Below, in pieces: positions 10,310-20,610 of a DNA stretch of 64,000 nucleotides. Positions within the stretch are counted from its first letter, which is position 1, and each line of letters starts with the position of its first letter. Below the pieces are notes generated by a model that ran no database searches, had not been told where the DNA came from, and worked only from the letters and a program-made list of their open reading frames with translations. The stretch comes from Phyto melanocephala (taxonomy: Eukaryota > Arthropoda > Insecta > Diptera > Rhinophoridae), in the NCBI GenBank assembly GCA_941918925.1, contig OW799234.1:82126997-82190996 (forward strand). Direction: 5' to 3'. The position numbers and the translations under genes were made by a program.

Positions 10310-11010
10310 TGATAGTATTGTGTGGGCATGTCACCTCCTACTTTAAAAATTTTATGATTAATGTTTGAATTCAACTCAGATAATCCATTACAGATTTCTT
10401 TTTTTTAAATCTTTGTTGTTTATCACAACGGGACCCTCGGAGGACCCAAGTGAGCTATGCCTTCGGGCGGCTGCCGGATCTAACCTAACCTTACCTAAAT
10501 CTTTGTCCATACAGAAATTATATGAATTTGTGATAATGCGTTATATGGGAGTTGGGCGTTTGAGTAGGCGTGTCACTTAAATTTTCCTTTATTTCAAGTC
10601 TTTTGATGAAAGAACAAATTTTTCTCAATTTTAGGATCACACATGAGTTTTATTACGTTTTAAAATTAGTTTATATAAGTATAAGTTTGAGTACATTTTA
10701 ATCTATAATTCCTTTCCTAATGCATTGATTTATGCAATAACTCCTTTCCTAATGCATTGATTTATGCAATTTTCAGGAAAAATATATTCGAAATTTCATC
10801 GGTTTACGTCAATGCGTGTAGACACAATTGCATTTTATTCGATGTTGAAAGGACATGCTTTTTTTTACCTACTCTTGCATTACGAGCTATAACTCTCTTT
10901 CTTATATACCGATTTAGCCTATAATAAACAAACCTTGTGTATAGAAAATATTCTGGCAAAATTTAAGCTCCCTAACTTTTTCGGTTCGAGCTCTATCATG
11001 CTTTATATAC
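10310..11010 (-). mobile_element. DINE-like family B element, truncated at both ends
   Basis: Carries the family B unit words (GGGAGTTGGGCGTTTGAGTA at 10546) and the downstream module seen at 8690-8960 (TTCCTTTCCTAATGCATTGA, then TTTTATTCGATG). It stops at about 11010 before the GTCY array. A 33-bp internal tandem duplication (TCCTTTCCTAATGCATTGAT type) lies at 10708-10775. The element is interrupted by the 79-bp retroposon at 10417-10495. Confidence 0.6.
10417..10495 (+). mobile_element. 79-bp retroposon tail with 11-bp TSD
   Basis: Flanked by TAAATCTTTGT at 10406-10416 and 10496-10506. Removing the insert and one duplication restores the family B sequence AAATCTTTGTCCATACAGAAA. It ends TCTAACCTAACCTTACC. 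The body (TATCACAACGGGAC..., GACCCAAGTGAGCT..., GGCGGCTGCC) parallels the tail of the SINE at 14184-14381 on the minus strand, so it is the 3' end of the same SINE/LINE group. Confidence 0.75.
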
Positions 11011-11222
11011 ATATGTAAAAATAAGGGTACAGTTTAAAGTCACCACTAACTGCGGAAATAGGTCGACTGTTTTCAACCAAAATTTCAGGGTTGGTCAGAG
11101 TTTCTGGAGATATGGCATTTAAATTTTCCAACATATTTTCATATAAATATCAAAAAAAAATGTTCTCCATTTTTCAAATCAAGATTTTTATTGTCACTTA
11201 AAAAGTTACCGAACCATGTATC
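11011..11222. other. Unassigned spacer
   Basis: Non-coding spacer between the truncated DINE-like element and the family C composite. Nothing recognised. Confidence 0.4.
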
Positions 11223-11235
11223 GTAATGTCTTATG

Positions 11236-12774
11236 AATTGAATTTTTATTTTGTCGAACTTTTCTGTTTAAACTATTATTTAAATTTTTAATCAGGCTTG
11301 AGTTCATATTAATATTCTTTATTTTTACAAAGAATTTTTTTTAATTGTGATAAATGAAAGAATAAGTCTTGCAAAATTATATTTTTACCGACACTAGCCG
11401 AGTGGAATGCATTTTCGAAACCAGCTACGATTTCATCATCAGCACTCTCTGATCGGTGGTTACATGTTGGTTGTAAATATCATCTATTTAACTCACGGGA
11501 CTTATGTTAATTGAATTCGGTAACTAATTTTTAGTTTTTCCTATTTCATATATTTTTACCACAATGAGTTAGATTGAAATTTTAACCAAACAGCAACCCT
11601 TTTTACTTTTGTTTGTTATTATCTTTCATTTATCACTATTTTTGTCCTGCTCTAGCCACCAGTTAGGTAGCGATAAGAACAGATAATTGTTTTTAACAAT
11701 CAATGTTTATAATCATTTGTTTTATTTTCTGTGAGGTCAGTATACAACGAAATGTTGACTGACTAACAGTGAATGAATGATTTTTTGCACCGTGCCCTGT
11801 GTTTATATAAATTGAATTTTTATTTTGTCGAACTTTTCTGTTTAAACTATTATTTAAATTTTTAATCAGGCTTGAGTTCATATTAATATTCTTTATTTTT
11901 ACAAAGAATTTTTTTTAATTGTGATAAATGAAAGAATAAATCTTGAAAAATTATATTTTTACCGACACTAGCCGAGTGGAATGCATTTTCGAAACCAGCT
12001 ACGATTTCATCATCAGCACTCTCTGATCGGTGGTTACATGTTGGTTGTAAATATCATCTATTTAACTCACGGGACTTATGTTAATTGAATTCGGTAACTA
12101 ATTTTTAGTTTTTCCTATTTCATATATTTTTACCACAATGAGTTAGATTGAAATTTTAACCAAACAGCAACCCTTTTTACTTTTGTTTGTTATTATCTTT
12201 CATTTAACAGAAAAGTTCGACAAAATAAAAATTCAATTTATATAAACACAGGGCACGGTGCAAAAAATCATTCATTCACTGTTAGTCAGTCAACATTTCG
12301 TTGTATACTGACCTCACAGAAAATAAAACAAATGATTATAAACATTGATTGTTAAAAACAATTATCTGTTCTTATCGCTACCTAACTGGTGGCTAGAGCA
12401 GGACAAAAATAGTGATAAATGAAAGATAATAACAAACAAAAGTAAAAAGGGTTGCTGTTTGGTTAAAATTTCAATCTAACTCATTGTGGTAAAAATATAT
12501 GAAATAGGAAAAACTAAAAATTAGTTACCGAATTCAATTAACATAAGTCCCGTGAGTTAAATAGATGATATTTACAACCAACATGTAACCACCGATCAGA
12601 GAGTGCTGATGATGAAATCGTAGCTGGTTTCGAAAATGCATTCCACTCGGCTAGTGTCGGTAAAAATATAATTTTTCAAGATTTATTCTTTCATTTATCA
12701 CAATTAAAAAAAATTCTTTGTAAAAATAAAGAATATTAATATGAACTCAAGCCTGATTAAAAATTTAAATAATA
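11236..12774. mobile_element. Family C inverted composite with 13-bp TSD
   Basis: The 1,539-bp block lies between perfect copies of GTAATGTCTTATG (11223-11235 and 12775-12787). It consists of a 574-bp unit (11236-11809), a second direct but truncated unit (11810-12206) and an inverted unit (12207-12774). Positions 11275-11842 and 12207-12774 form a nearly perfect inverted repeat of about 568 bp around a 364-bp spacer. There is no coding capacity. The flanking duplication suggests the whole composite inserted as one piece. The class is unknown (foldback-like or retroposed). Confidence 0.7.
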
Positions 12775-13193
12775 GTAATGTCTTATGTGTACAATGAATT
12801 TTGGTCTTTCTAATTAGAATGTTGAGCTGAAGCTTTTCAGTCGTTGTTTCGATCATTTTATTTGATCGCCAACCATTTGGTTTTTCACTTGCTATTAGGG
12901 TTTGGGATTTCCCGGTCTTTTTATATTCCCGGGAAACGGGAATTAAAAAATCGTCTTCCCGGGAATTCCCGGGATTCCCGAAAATAATATTTCTTTTAAA
13001 ATAAATAATGTTTGTTAACTTTAACATCACGATTTGGTTAATAATTCATTTTTTAGTAGTAGTTTATTTTCCATTAGAGTCCTTATTGTGTCAGCATTAC
13101 ATCTGCCGGAAATATAAACTTAACCTAAATTATAAAAATAATTATTGCCATGTAAAGGAGCTAATACACGGCATGTTTTTTACATCTGACTTG

Positions 13194-13321
13194 TTTGTAT
13201 CCAAGGAGAATTCTGCCTCGTTCGTATGGTTATGTTTGCTGTTAATATTTTGTTTTGTTTATCTCTTTCTGTTTGTATTTACTTTTCAATGAATACTTTT
13301 TCATGTTTTTGTTTTGTTTTT
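13194..13321 (+). repeat. Captured 128-bp segment inside hAT (inverted copy of 16150-16277)
   Basis: From TTTGTATCCAAGGAGAATTC to GTTTTGTTTTT it equals the reverse complement of 16150-16277 with only two mismatches seen. It lies exactly between the two copies of the hAT left arm. The very low divergence indicates a recent capture. Confidence 0.75.
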
Positions 13322-13554
13322 CCCGGGAAACGGGAATTAAAAAATCGTCTTCCCGGGAATTCCCGGGATTCCCGAAAATAATATTTCTTTTAAAATAAAT
13401 AATGTTTGTTTACTTTAACATCACGATTTGGTTAATAATTCATTGTTTTAGTAGTAGTTTATTTTCCATTAGAGTCCTTATTGTGTCAGCATTACATCTG
13501 CCGGAAATATAAACTTGACCTAAATTATAAAAATAATTATTGCCATGTAAAAGA

Positions 13555-13856
13555 GCTAATACACGGCATGTTTTTTACATCTGACTTGTCAAATTCTCCA
13601 CTGCTAATACAAAACATGTCGTGTGTTACCTTTAAAATATTACTTCTGTAAAAAAACATGTGTTGAGACATCTGGCAAAATTTTAATTAGAGCGCGCTCT
13701 ATTTTCTTCTGTCGAAACATGTGACATCAGTCGTTGGCAGAAATCTCTATTACTGCAAAGCAGTCAGCGTAAAAGTACAATTTTGACAGACATGTAGATT
13801 TACATATGTCTCACAAATTTTAAAGTCAGATGTAAAAAACATGCCGTGTATTATAG
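13555..13856. mobile_element. MITE E, copy 1, inside the hAT element
   Basis: Ends are about 30-bp inverted repeats: TAATACACGGCATG...ACATCTGACTT at 13558-13587 and its complement at 13823-13852. The interior has no open frame of note. A diverged copy in opposite orientation is at 53259-53554. The left TIR alone also appears at 13162-13193 as part of the duplicated hAT arm. The superfamily is not determined; the target duplication is unclear. Confidence 0.65.
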
Positions 13857-14183
13857 CCTTAAACAGATATCTTTTTTGGGCAACACTACTCCACTCGTCT
13901 AAATAATACAAAAAAAAAATTTTTATAAAAAACATTTATATACAAGAAAACATTTGATTATGTATGGATATAATTAATTCACTTGAAATTTATAAGCACT
14001 TATTAAAAATAATTCCAGAAAGTCGTTAACTTTGGCGTGAAATATTTTTGACCGACGATGTTTGTTTTTCTTTTACATATTCGTATTTGAGAAAAGTTGT
14101 AAATACTTAACAACCAAAAAACGCTAACAAATTAAAAACCTTACTTTTTATTCAAATATTCTTTAAATTTACCAAAACAGATA

Positions 14184-14381
14184 GGTTAGGTCAGGTAGAA
14201 CAGGCAGCTGCTGTGCAGCTCATTTGGGTCCATTATATTGATCCCATTGTGATACCTGAATAGAAAAGTAAGAATAGAATAGAAAGGAAGCAGACAAGTC
14301 CAGAGTCTCCGGGCGGAAATCGAACCCGCAACCCCCAAACTAGCAGAACAGCACACTGCTGACTAGTCCATCGGGGCACCC
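14184..14381 (-). mobile_element. tRNA-derived SINE with 13-bp TSD, inside hAT
   Basis: Flanked by ACCAAAACAGATA at 14171-14183 and 14382-14394. On the minus strand it starts GTGCCCCGATGGACTAGTCA (A-box region) and has a B box like GGGTTCGATTTCC, the RNA polymerase III promoter layout of a tRNA. A C/T-rich linker follows, then a tail ending CTACCTGACCTAACC. The head is nearly identical to the SINE at 44884-45116, but the 3' half is a different subtype. It depends on LINE machinery; it has no protein. Confidence 0.8.
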
Positions 14382-14528
14382 ACCAAAACAGATAAGAAAT
14401 TAAAAATAAAATTAAATATATTTCCTAATATACTACATATTTTTTATTTTTTTCCCGGGAATAAGAGCAAAATTTTTCCGGGAATACTAAGTGGTTCATT
14501 CCCGGGAATTCCCGGTTCCCAAACCCTA

Positions 14529-14754
14529 CTTGCTATACACCTGCATTGTATCATTGGTATATGTTATTCTTGTTGTAGCTGTTAGAACGTTATTATTATT
14601 TAAATAATTAAATTTTGATTTTCTAATGAAATTCGGTCGCTCTTGCTATACACCTGCATTGTATCATTGGTATATGTTATTCTTGTTGTAGCTGTTAGAA
14701 CGTTATTATTATTTAAATAATTAAATTTTGATTTTCTAATGAAATTCGGTCGCT
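14529..14754 (+). repeat. 113-bp tandem duplication at the hAT border
   Basis: Two copies, 14529-14641 and 14642-14754, appear identical and both start CTTGCTATACACCTGC. The first copy starts exactly at the right-hand hAT target duplication. It is either very recent or an assembly artefact. Confidence 0.75.
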
Positions 14755-15949
14755 CTTTTTTATAGTGGAAATTTTGTTTTATAGGTGACAAAATAAAAAT
14801 GTTAAAGGCAAAACAACGACCACCATGAAGGTAATATAACGTTTGTCAGTTCAGCTAGTAGTATTATAAAATATAAATCAATTTGTTTATTATTTACATT
14901 ATTAACAAATTAATTCAATTCAATTGTTTTTATTTATCCATAACACATACATATTTACATTCAAATTTTAAAAAAATTACATATTTAAGTGTTCAAGAAT
15001 TTTCTTTTTCAGTTAATAATATATGTATGTATGTATATAATATTAGTATAACTAATATTATTATTAATATAAAAAATCTTTACTTACATACATACATATA
15101 TACTATAATCTTGTTTGGAGGAGAAAATTTGGCAAAAACCTATTTATTTGTATTCAAAACTAAATAATTATTCAAATAAATTAATAGTTCACTCTTTCCT
15201 AAATACTCCTTACTTAATGCATAAATATTTTAACATATAATTGCGTTAAAAATTCCTAACAACGGCAACACTAATTAAGTAAAAATTAATAGACGGGAAA
15301 TTCTCTTTTACTCAAAAAAAGCTCAAGAGTAATTGAGTTGAAAAACATATGTATATTTAACTCTTATACAAATGAGAAAAAAAGTTGATAAAATTCAAAT
15401 CTCTTATAAAATCGATTCCGGAAAACCAACATTAATATTTAAAAAAGCACGAATTTTGTAAAAAGCGATTTTTACTATATAAATTTTTTTTTATTCCCGG
15501 TTTCTTCGTAAAATATTGTCATTAGAAATATCTAACACGTTTTTTTATAAAAGAGTTTGATAAATAAATATGTACATACATACAAATATATGCACCTATG
15601 TAGATTTCTTAGCGTATCTGCTGCATTTGAATATTAGCGATAAAAACCAATTTATTAGCAATTTTGTAACGAAAAAATAAATTTTTTAGCATACCTACAT
15701 ATATGTAGGAATGTACAACCAAATTTTACCGAAATCATCAGTTTTATGTGATTGTAGGCAAAGATAGATGTGTCTAAAAATTTTCCGCGCCAAAAAAAAA
15801 TAAAAATATACTTATAGGTAACAATAGAAAAGCATCGATTAGTGGTAACTCTGCGGGAAACACCCTTTCAAAGAATAGAGCTAAAGAGAACAACATTGTT
15901 AAAGTTGTCCAAGAAATAAAAATAAAGAACTACAATAAAAGCTTTTTTA
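14755..15949. other. AT-rich stretch with TATG/CATA microsatellites, no gene seen
   Basis: Includes short TATG tracts at 15020-15040 and 15080-15105. Open frames here (for example 14883-15167) are AT-biased with no domain. Confidence 0.4.
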
Positions 15950-16149
15950 TATCTAATATTTCGTAAACTGATGCAAGGTACAGTTACAACAACAAAACCA
16001 CACTGTTAACACAAAACATAAGCTAAATGAATTACAAACAATTTTGCAAACAGCAAAAATAAATGCTCCAAAGAGCGACCCCAAGAAATTGAATTGTTGA
16101 AATAAAAGAGAGAGAGAAAGACGAGAACAAGTTTTGCCGGCAAAAAAAA

Positions 16150-16277
16150 AAAACAAAACAAAAACACGAAAAAGTATTCATTGAAAAGTAAATACAAACA
16201 GAAAGAGATAAACAAAACAAAATATTAACAGCAAACATAACCATACGAACGAGGCGGAATTCTCCTTGGATACAAAC
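16150..16277 (-). repeat. Probable source of the segment captured by the hAT element
   Basis: Reverse complement of 13194-13321. The surrounding sequence 15960-16300 shows three overlapping minus-strand open frames of 67-70 codons, rich in F, C and L. These have no recognised domain and are probably T-rich sequence rather than genes. Confidence 0.7.
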
Positions 16278-16289
16278 AAAAATATTAGG

Positions 16290-17640
16290 TTTTTATTTTT
16301 CTGATATTTTTTTTATGTGAACACTGCTACAAACAAATGAAATGCCAATTCTTATTTTTTTTGTAGTGTATTTCGTTTATTTACGTTTGTTGATTTCACA
16401 AAAAAGCAACGTGTGTATATGAAGCTTTAACACATTCTCCATTTGTTGTTGTTGTTAGGCAGACAATTGGGGGGCAAAGCATTTTAAGTGTTTTTATCCA
16501 CATATATGCACATACATACATATGTATGTATATACATAAATATGGTGTATGGTAGGTATACATACATATGTATGTATATAAATGCATACCCACATACATA
16601 GATACAAATGTATATACATATGCATGTACATACAGATATTTACTAGGAATGCCAAGCTACAATGCGTATTACACATAACAGTATTATGGATTTTAAAATG
16701 TTAAATCTCAGAGATTTCTTTTATATTTGAAGTTTGTTGGCGGAATGTAAATAATGCCAGATGGAATAGGTAGTTGGTTTAGTTTACGTTAGTGGAGTTA
16801 TACCGTCGCGACGACGCGTCGTATAGAAAGTCGAAGCTGAACTTTAACTAAATTTTTTCCCCGGTTAAAAATAAAAGCATGTTGTGAATTAATTAGCCTC
16901 TGGAAACAGAAAAGTTACGCGATTGTACGTACACACTTGACGGTATGCTAAAGTGAGATAGGTACAAAACTCTCGAAATCAGATGAAGAGCGATGCCCTA
17001 ATTGTCCTTACACCATAAAGCAATGATGATCGAGCCCTTGACCCGACCAGAGCTGAATTACGACTGGAGTTTTTTGTTTTGTTTGTTTTTTGTTATACAT
17101 ATGTACATATATTATAAATTTAATTACAAAAGTATGTAATGACAAGTTTTAGAGCTTTGATGGTCTTCATTATCCCTTAACATCACTAGATATAAATACG
17201 AAAAGTCATACTTTTTTTTGGTCAGAGCCATTTTTGATATTATGGTGTACATATTTTTACCAACATTCGTACCTTGAAATGTATGGCTTATTTAGTGAAA
17301 ATTTAAGCATCAACTAAACATAATGTTCGGAACAAATTTTAAGATTCCCAATTATCCGAAAATAAATGTTACATGAAAAATGTACGTGGAATCTGACTAA
17401 TATTACAAAAAAACCTTTTAATGAAAACGTACATATTATATTAACTCAAAACGCCCTCAAAAGCACCAAAATTTTATTTTGTTTTGATTTAGGTAAAGAT
17501 TTTTTAATAAGCCAATTATTTTTTAAATTTCCCCAGAAAATATATTGTGAGTTTAGCATGGGTTAAGGTGATTTTTTTGTCAATTCTTTTAATACTTAAT
17601 AAAGTAGATATAAAAATATCAAAATTCCTTAGCATACCTT
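16290..17640. other. Microsatellite and unassigned AT-rich sequence
   Basis: A CATA/TATG-rich microsatellite zone covers about 16500-16640. A small CpG-rich double palindrome (GTCGCGAC and ACGACGCGTCGT) lies at 16804-16822. No gene was recognised. Confidence 0.45.
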
Positions 17641-17654
17641 TAATATGTAAGATA

Positions 17655-18110
17655 TATAAAGTGTGTCCAAATGTAAAGTATCATTTAATTTTAATAAAAA
17701 AAAGAGTTTTTTTTAAATATTAAAAATATTTTTATTTCAGCCTTTTACAAATAAGTTTCGAATAAGAACTAAAAATTGTTGGTCAAGTGACTCCCCTTAC
17801 TGGCTCGGCTGGCTCCCACTCTTTCACCAAAATTCTTAATCATGTTGTTTTTAAGCTTTTAAACTCTTCTGAGATTATTGTTGTACACCTTCGATTTAAA
17901 AAAATCGACGGCAAAAAATTGTCAAAAGGTGTTAAATCGCATGATCTTAGTGGCAAATTCACTTGTCCTCTACGAGAAATGATGCGATTTCTTTCAAAAG
18001 TGGCCTCATCCTGCCGAAATCACATATTATCTACGTATAAATAATATATTTTCTAGATCAACTCCCTGTAACGACTTCTATTGACCATTGATATCTCATG
18101 ATGTTTTATA
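17655..18110 (-). pseudogene. Mariner relic (lineage 3), C-terminal part
   Basis: On the minus strand the region at about 17970-17890 reads NLPLRSCDLTPFDNFLPS, matching the third-aspartate block WPPRSCDLTPxDxFLWG. It is followed by a decayed C-terminus (EEFKSLKT, ILVKEWEPAEPVRG). The outer end GTGTGTCCAAATGTAAAGTA (17660) resembles the outer end of the relic at 47107. The first half of the gene and the first aspartate are missing. Confidence 0.6.
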
Positions 18111-18999
18111 TTGTTTGAAATTATTGAATATATTGAAGTGTGCTTTTGTAGTTTTATAATTTTTTCGTAATTCTCTAAAACTTTTAATGCCAAGCGTCTT
18201 TTAGCCTTGGTATTAAATAAATATATATATATATATACAACTAGAATTTTCCACCAGATTTTTGAAAAAATTTATGTGGACTGGCATCCCTATATGCACA
18301 CATGGCGTATTTATATGTACGTCGTATTTATATTAATAATTGTGTATAATATCAGTCGTTTAATGCAAAGTAAATTAGTAAATAACTACGTAGTGTGTGT
18401 AAACACTAAAACAAAATATTTATTACATAAAAAACAACATACGCATTGTTTATTTAAGAGCCAAAAAAAATTTCTGTTCTAGGCCAACACATTCTTTTTA
18501 TTCCTTAATGTGTTTATCTTCTCATTCCTTACTTTGTTTTTTTTTTTCTTTCTTTGTTTCATATTTATATAAAAAATCGTCCTTTATTAATACCAAAATT
18601 TGTTTTCGGAATTAATACAAATTCATTACTTTGTAAATTAATTTAATTAAAAAAAATTGTCTTGTAATAAGCTACAAATGCATTAAAAACTCTTCGATTT
18701 TAAGAAGAATTTTCTTATTAAATAATTTAATAATATATTTACGTATTTTATAAACATATAAATGTCTGCACATAAAATTTACATAATATACATATAAGGA
18801 TGAGACAGAGAAGAGTCAGCGTCAGTTTTGGCGCCAACAATAGTAAAGGGTACTGAAAATTTTCTTAACACAATGGGTTGAATTTTTTTACTAGACCCGT
18901 TGTTACAAAACATTATTAAGATGTAATAAATTTTGATTATCAATTAGTTTCACCTTTTTATATACATACATACATATATTCTTATGTATGTACATACAT
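18110..18999. other. AT-rich stretch, no gene seen
   Basis: Contains a (TA)n tract at 18216-18237 and a small CATA palindrome at 18962-19000. The open frame 18207-18482 spans the microsatellite and has no domain. Confidence 0.4.
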
Positions 19000-19195
19000 A
19001 AGAAAGGGCTTGGCTAGTGGATTATAATTAACTATGTGAAAATTCGAAATCAAAAATGGCATCGAAAAATATTTGTATTTTTAAATTTAAGTCTGCACTA
19101 ACTATACTGAGGTAATTTTACATCTGTGCACATGTTGCAGAAGGGTATTTTCAAAATCGTCACGGCCGATTATAGCACTCTTACTTGTTGAAATC
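19000..19195 (+). mobile_element. DINE-like element, 3' end fragment
   Basis: Has the AGAAAGGGCTTGGC word of the internal units and ends with a degenerate hairpin followed by TAGCACTCTTACTTGTT (19174-19190). The hairpin reads ATCGTCACGGCCGATTAT and is partly mismatched. The 5' part is absent. Confidence 0.55.
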
Positions 19196-19466
19196 CCAAT
19201 GTGCGTACATATAAACAAAATTCACAGAATGTTCTTTTGGCAGACGAAAATGCTCAACAACAAAACAAGAGAGGGGGATGCAAAGTTTTTCTTCAGTGAG
19301 GCTGTGCGTATGTGTGTACATGTGAATAGTAATTTAACGTTATACAAAAAAGCTTTTTTGGCAAGGAATTTAAAATATGGCATCAATGTGAATGACTGTG
19401 TATGTATCCACAATGTTCTTATGTAGTGATGCTTTTCTCTACTTCGACAACTGCTTAGTTCGTTCA

Positions 19467-19785
19467 TTAAATATGAGTTAGGGCAGGGCTTTTGGATGGT
19501 AGAGCCGGTTGGCAGGTGGGGATTGAAGAACATGCGTGCATATAAAAAATGACATTATTGTAAATGACTGTATGTACTATACATCTACTTATACATACAA
19601 CCCCATGTTCAGACATTCATATATAAAAACAAACAACAACACATACATAGGTATACACAAATGTGCTTTTTTTATCTGCTCTTCGTTTTCCTTCTCGTAA
19701 TTCCATCATTTAATATGAGTAAAGACAGGACTTTTTTTTATGGAAAAGCCGGTTGGCAGGTGGGGGATGAAGAACACGTGTAACG
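19467..19785 (+). repeat. Pair of diverged direct repeats
   Basis: 19467-19540 and 19709-19785 share AATATGAGT, CAGG.CTTTT, AGCCGGTTGGCAGGTGGGG and TGAAGAACA in the same order. The rest of 19196-20060 is unassigned AT-rich sequence with no gene seen. Confidence 0.5.
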
Positions 19786-20059
19786 TTTTTAGTGCGTAAA
19801 AAAACTATATAATAAATTCTTCGTTGCCTGCTTTTGATGGATTAGCGTGACCAGCTATTTAAGAACAGTATTTATGTTGAATTGCGGTTTATTTTTTACC
19901 CGTACCCGTTTCGTTATTTTGTTACTTATAGACAAAATATTTGTTTATAAATTTTTATATGTATGTCGGTAGTATCTAAGTATATATTTTCTGAATCCTT
20001 ATTTAAGTATAAAGTAATTCAATGATGTACAACCGTCTGCTATATGTGTGTGTTTGGTT

Positions 20060-20610
20060 TTAATGTGATTCTCATATTGAATCGATTGGTTGTCTTGAAA
20101 CTGAAACTAATCGATTTATGTTTGTAAATTTCAGGAAAACACCAAGGTAGCTTTATTGTGATGCTTATACATACATATCATATTCAGTTTTATACCGATT
20201 TGCTTTGGAATACTTTTCGAGACTACGATTTGAGATTTGGTGTTTCTACCATGTTTAAAGGTAAACTAGGAGTTAAGGAAACTTGATATATTGTTAACAA
20301 TAAATACCCTAGATACATATCATATTTATAAATAGAAACATAAGTACGTGTCAACAAATTGTCCGAGAGCTGAACATTTTTGATTTATTTGTAAAGATTA
20401 ATGGAAAAAAGTCAATCGTGTTGTGAATTTGCTTTTTTTTTTTAATTAGCGATTTATTACCGAAGATTTCCAAAAGACTGATACCACATCTGGGAGCTTT
20501 TAAACGTTGATTTTAACCAACAGCCAACGCTTTTAGTCGACTTCCCTTTTTATAAGCTTTCGGAAAATATACCTGTTGCGATTAGAAAAAACTTCTTAAG
20601 TCTGTTTTTA
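20060..20610 (-). mobile_element. DINE-like element remnant
   Basis: The middle module (TTTGTAAATTTCAGGAAAAC near 20124, then the GCTTATA...ACCGATTTG region) and the core module (ACCAACAGCC... then TTATAAGCTTTCGGAAAATA at 20550-20569) are both recognisable but decayed. A spacer of about 180 bp separates them. Termini are lost. Confidence 0.5.

Larger units (their letters stand above)
12888..14536. mobile_element. Non-autonomous hAT element with perfect TIR and 8-bp TSD
   Basis: The element occupies 12896-14528. It begins TAGGGTTTGGGA and ends TCCCAAACCCTA, a perfect 12-bp terminal inverted repeat of hAT type. It is flanked by CTTGCTAT at 12888-12895 and 14529-14536, the 8-bp duplication diagnostic of hAT transposition. 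GC-rich subterminal palindromes (CCCGGGAATTCCCGGG) lie near both ends. No transposase frame was recognised. Inside are a duplicated left arm (12927-13193 and 13321-13587), a captured 128-bp segment, a MITE and a SINE. Confidence 0.8.

Noticed and set aside
15953..16244. Three overlapping minus-strand frames rich in F, C and L
   Set aside because: T-rich composition makes hydrophobic frames by chance; no domain or start context.
16396..16676. Open frames full of Y, I, C, M and H
   Set aside because: They are translated CATA/TATG microsatellite.
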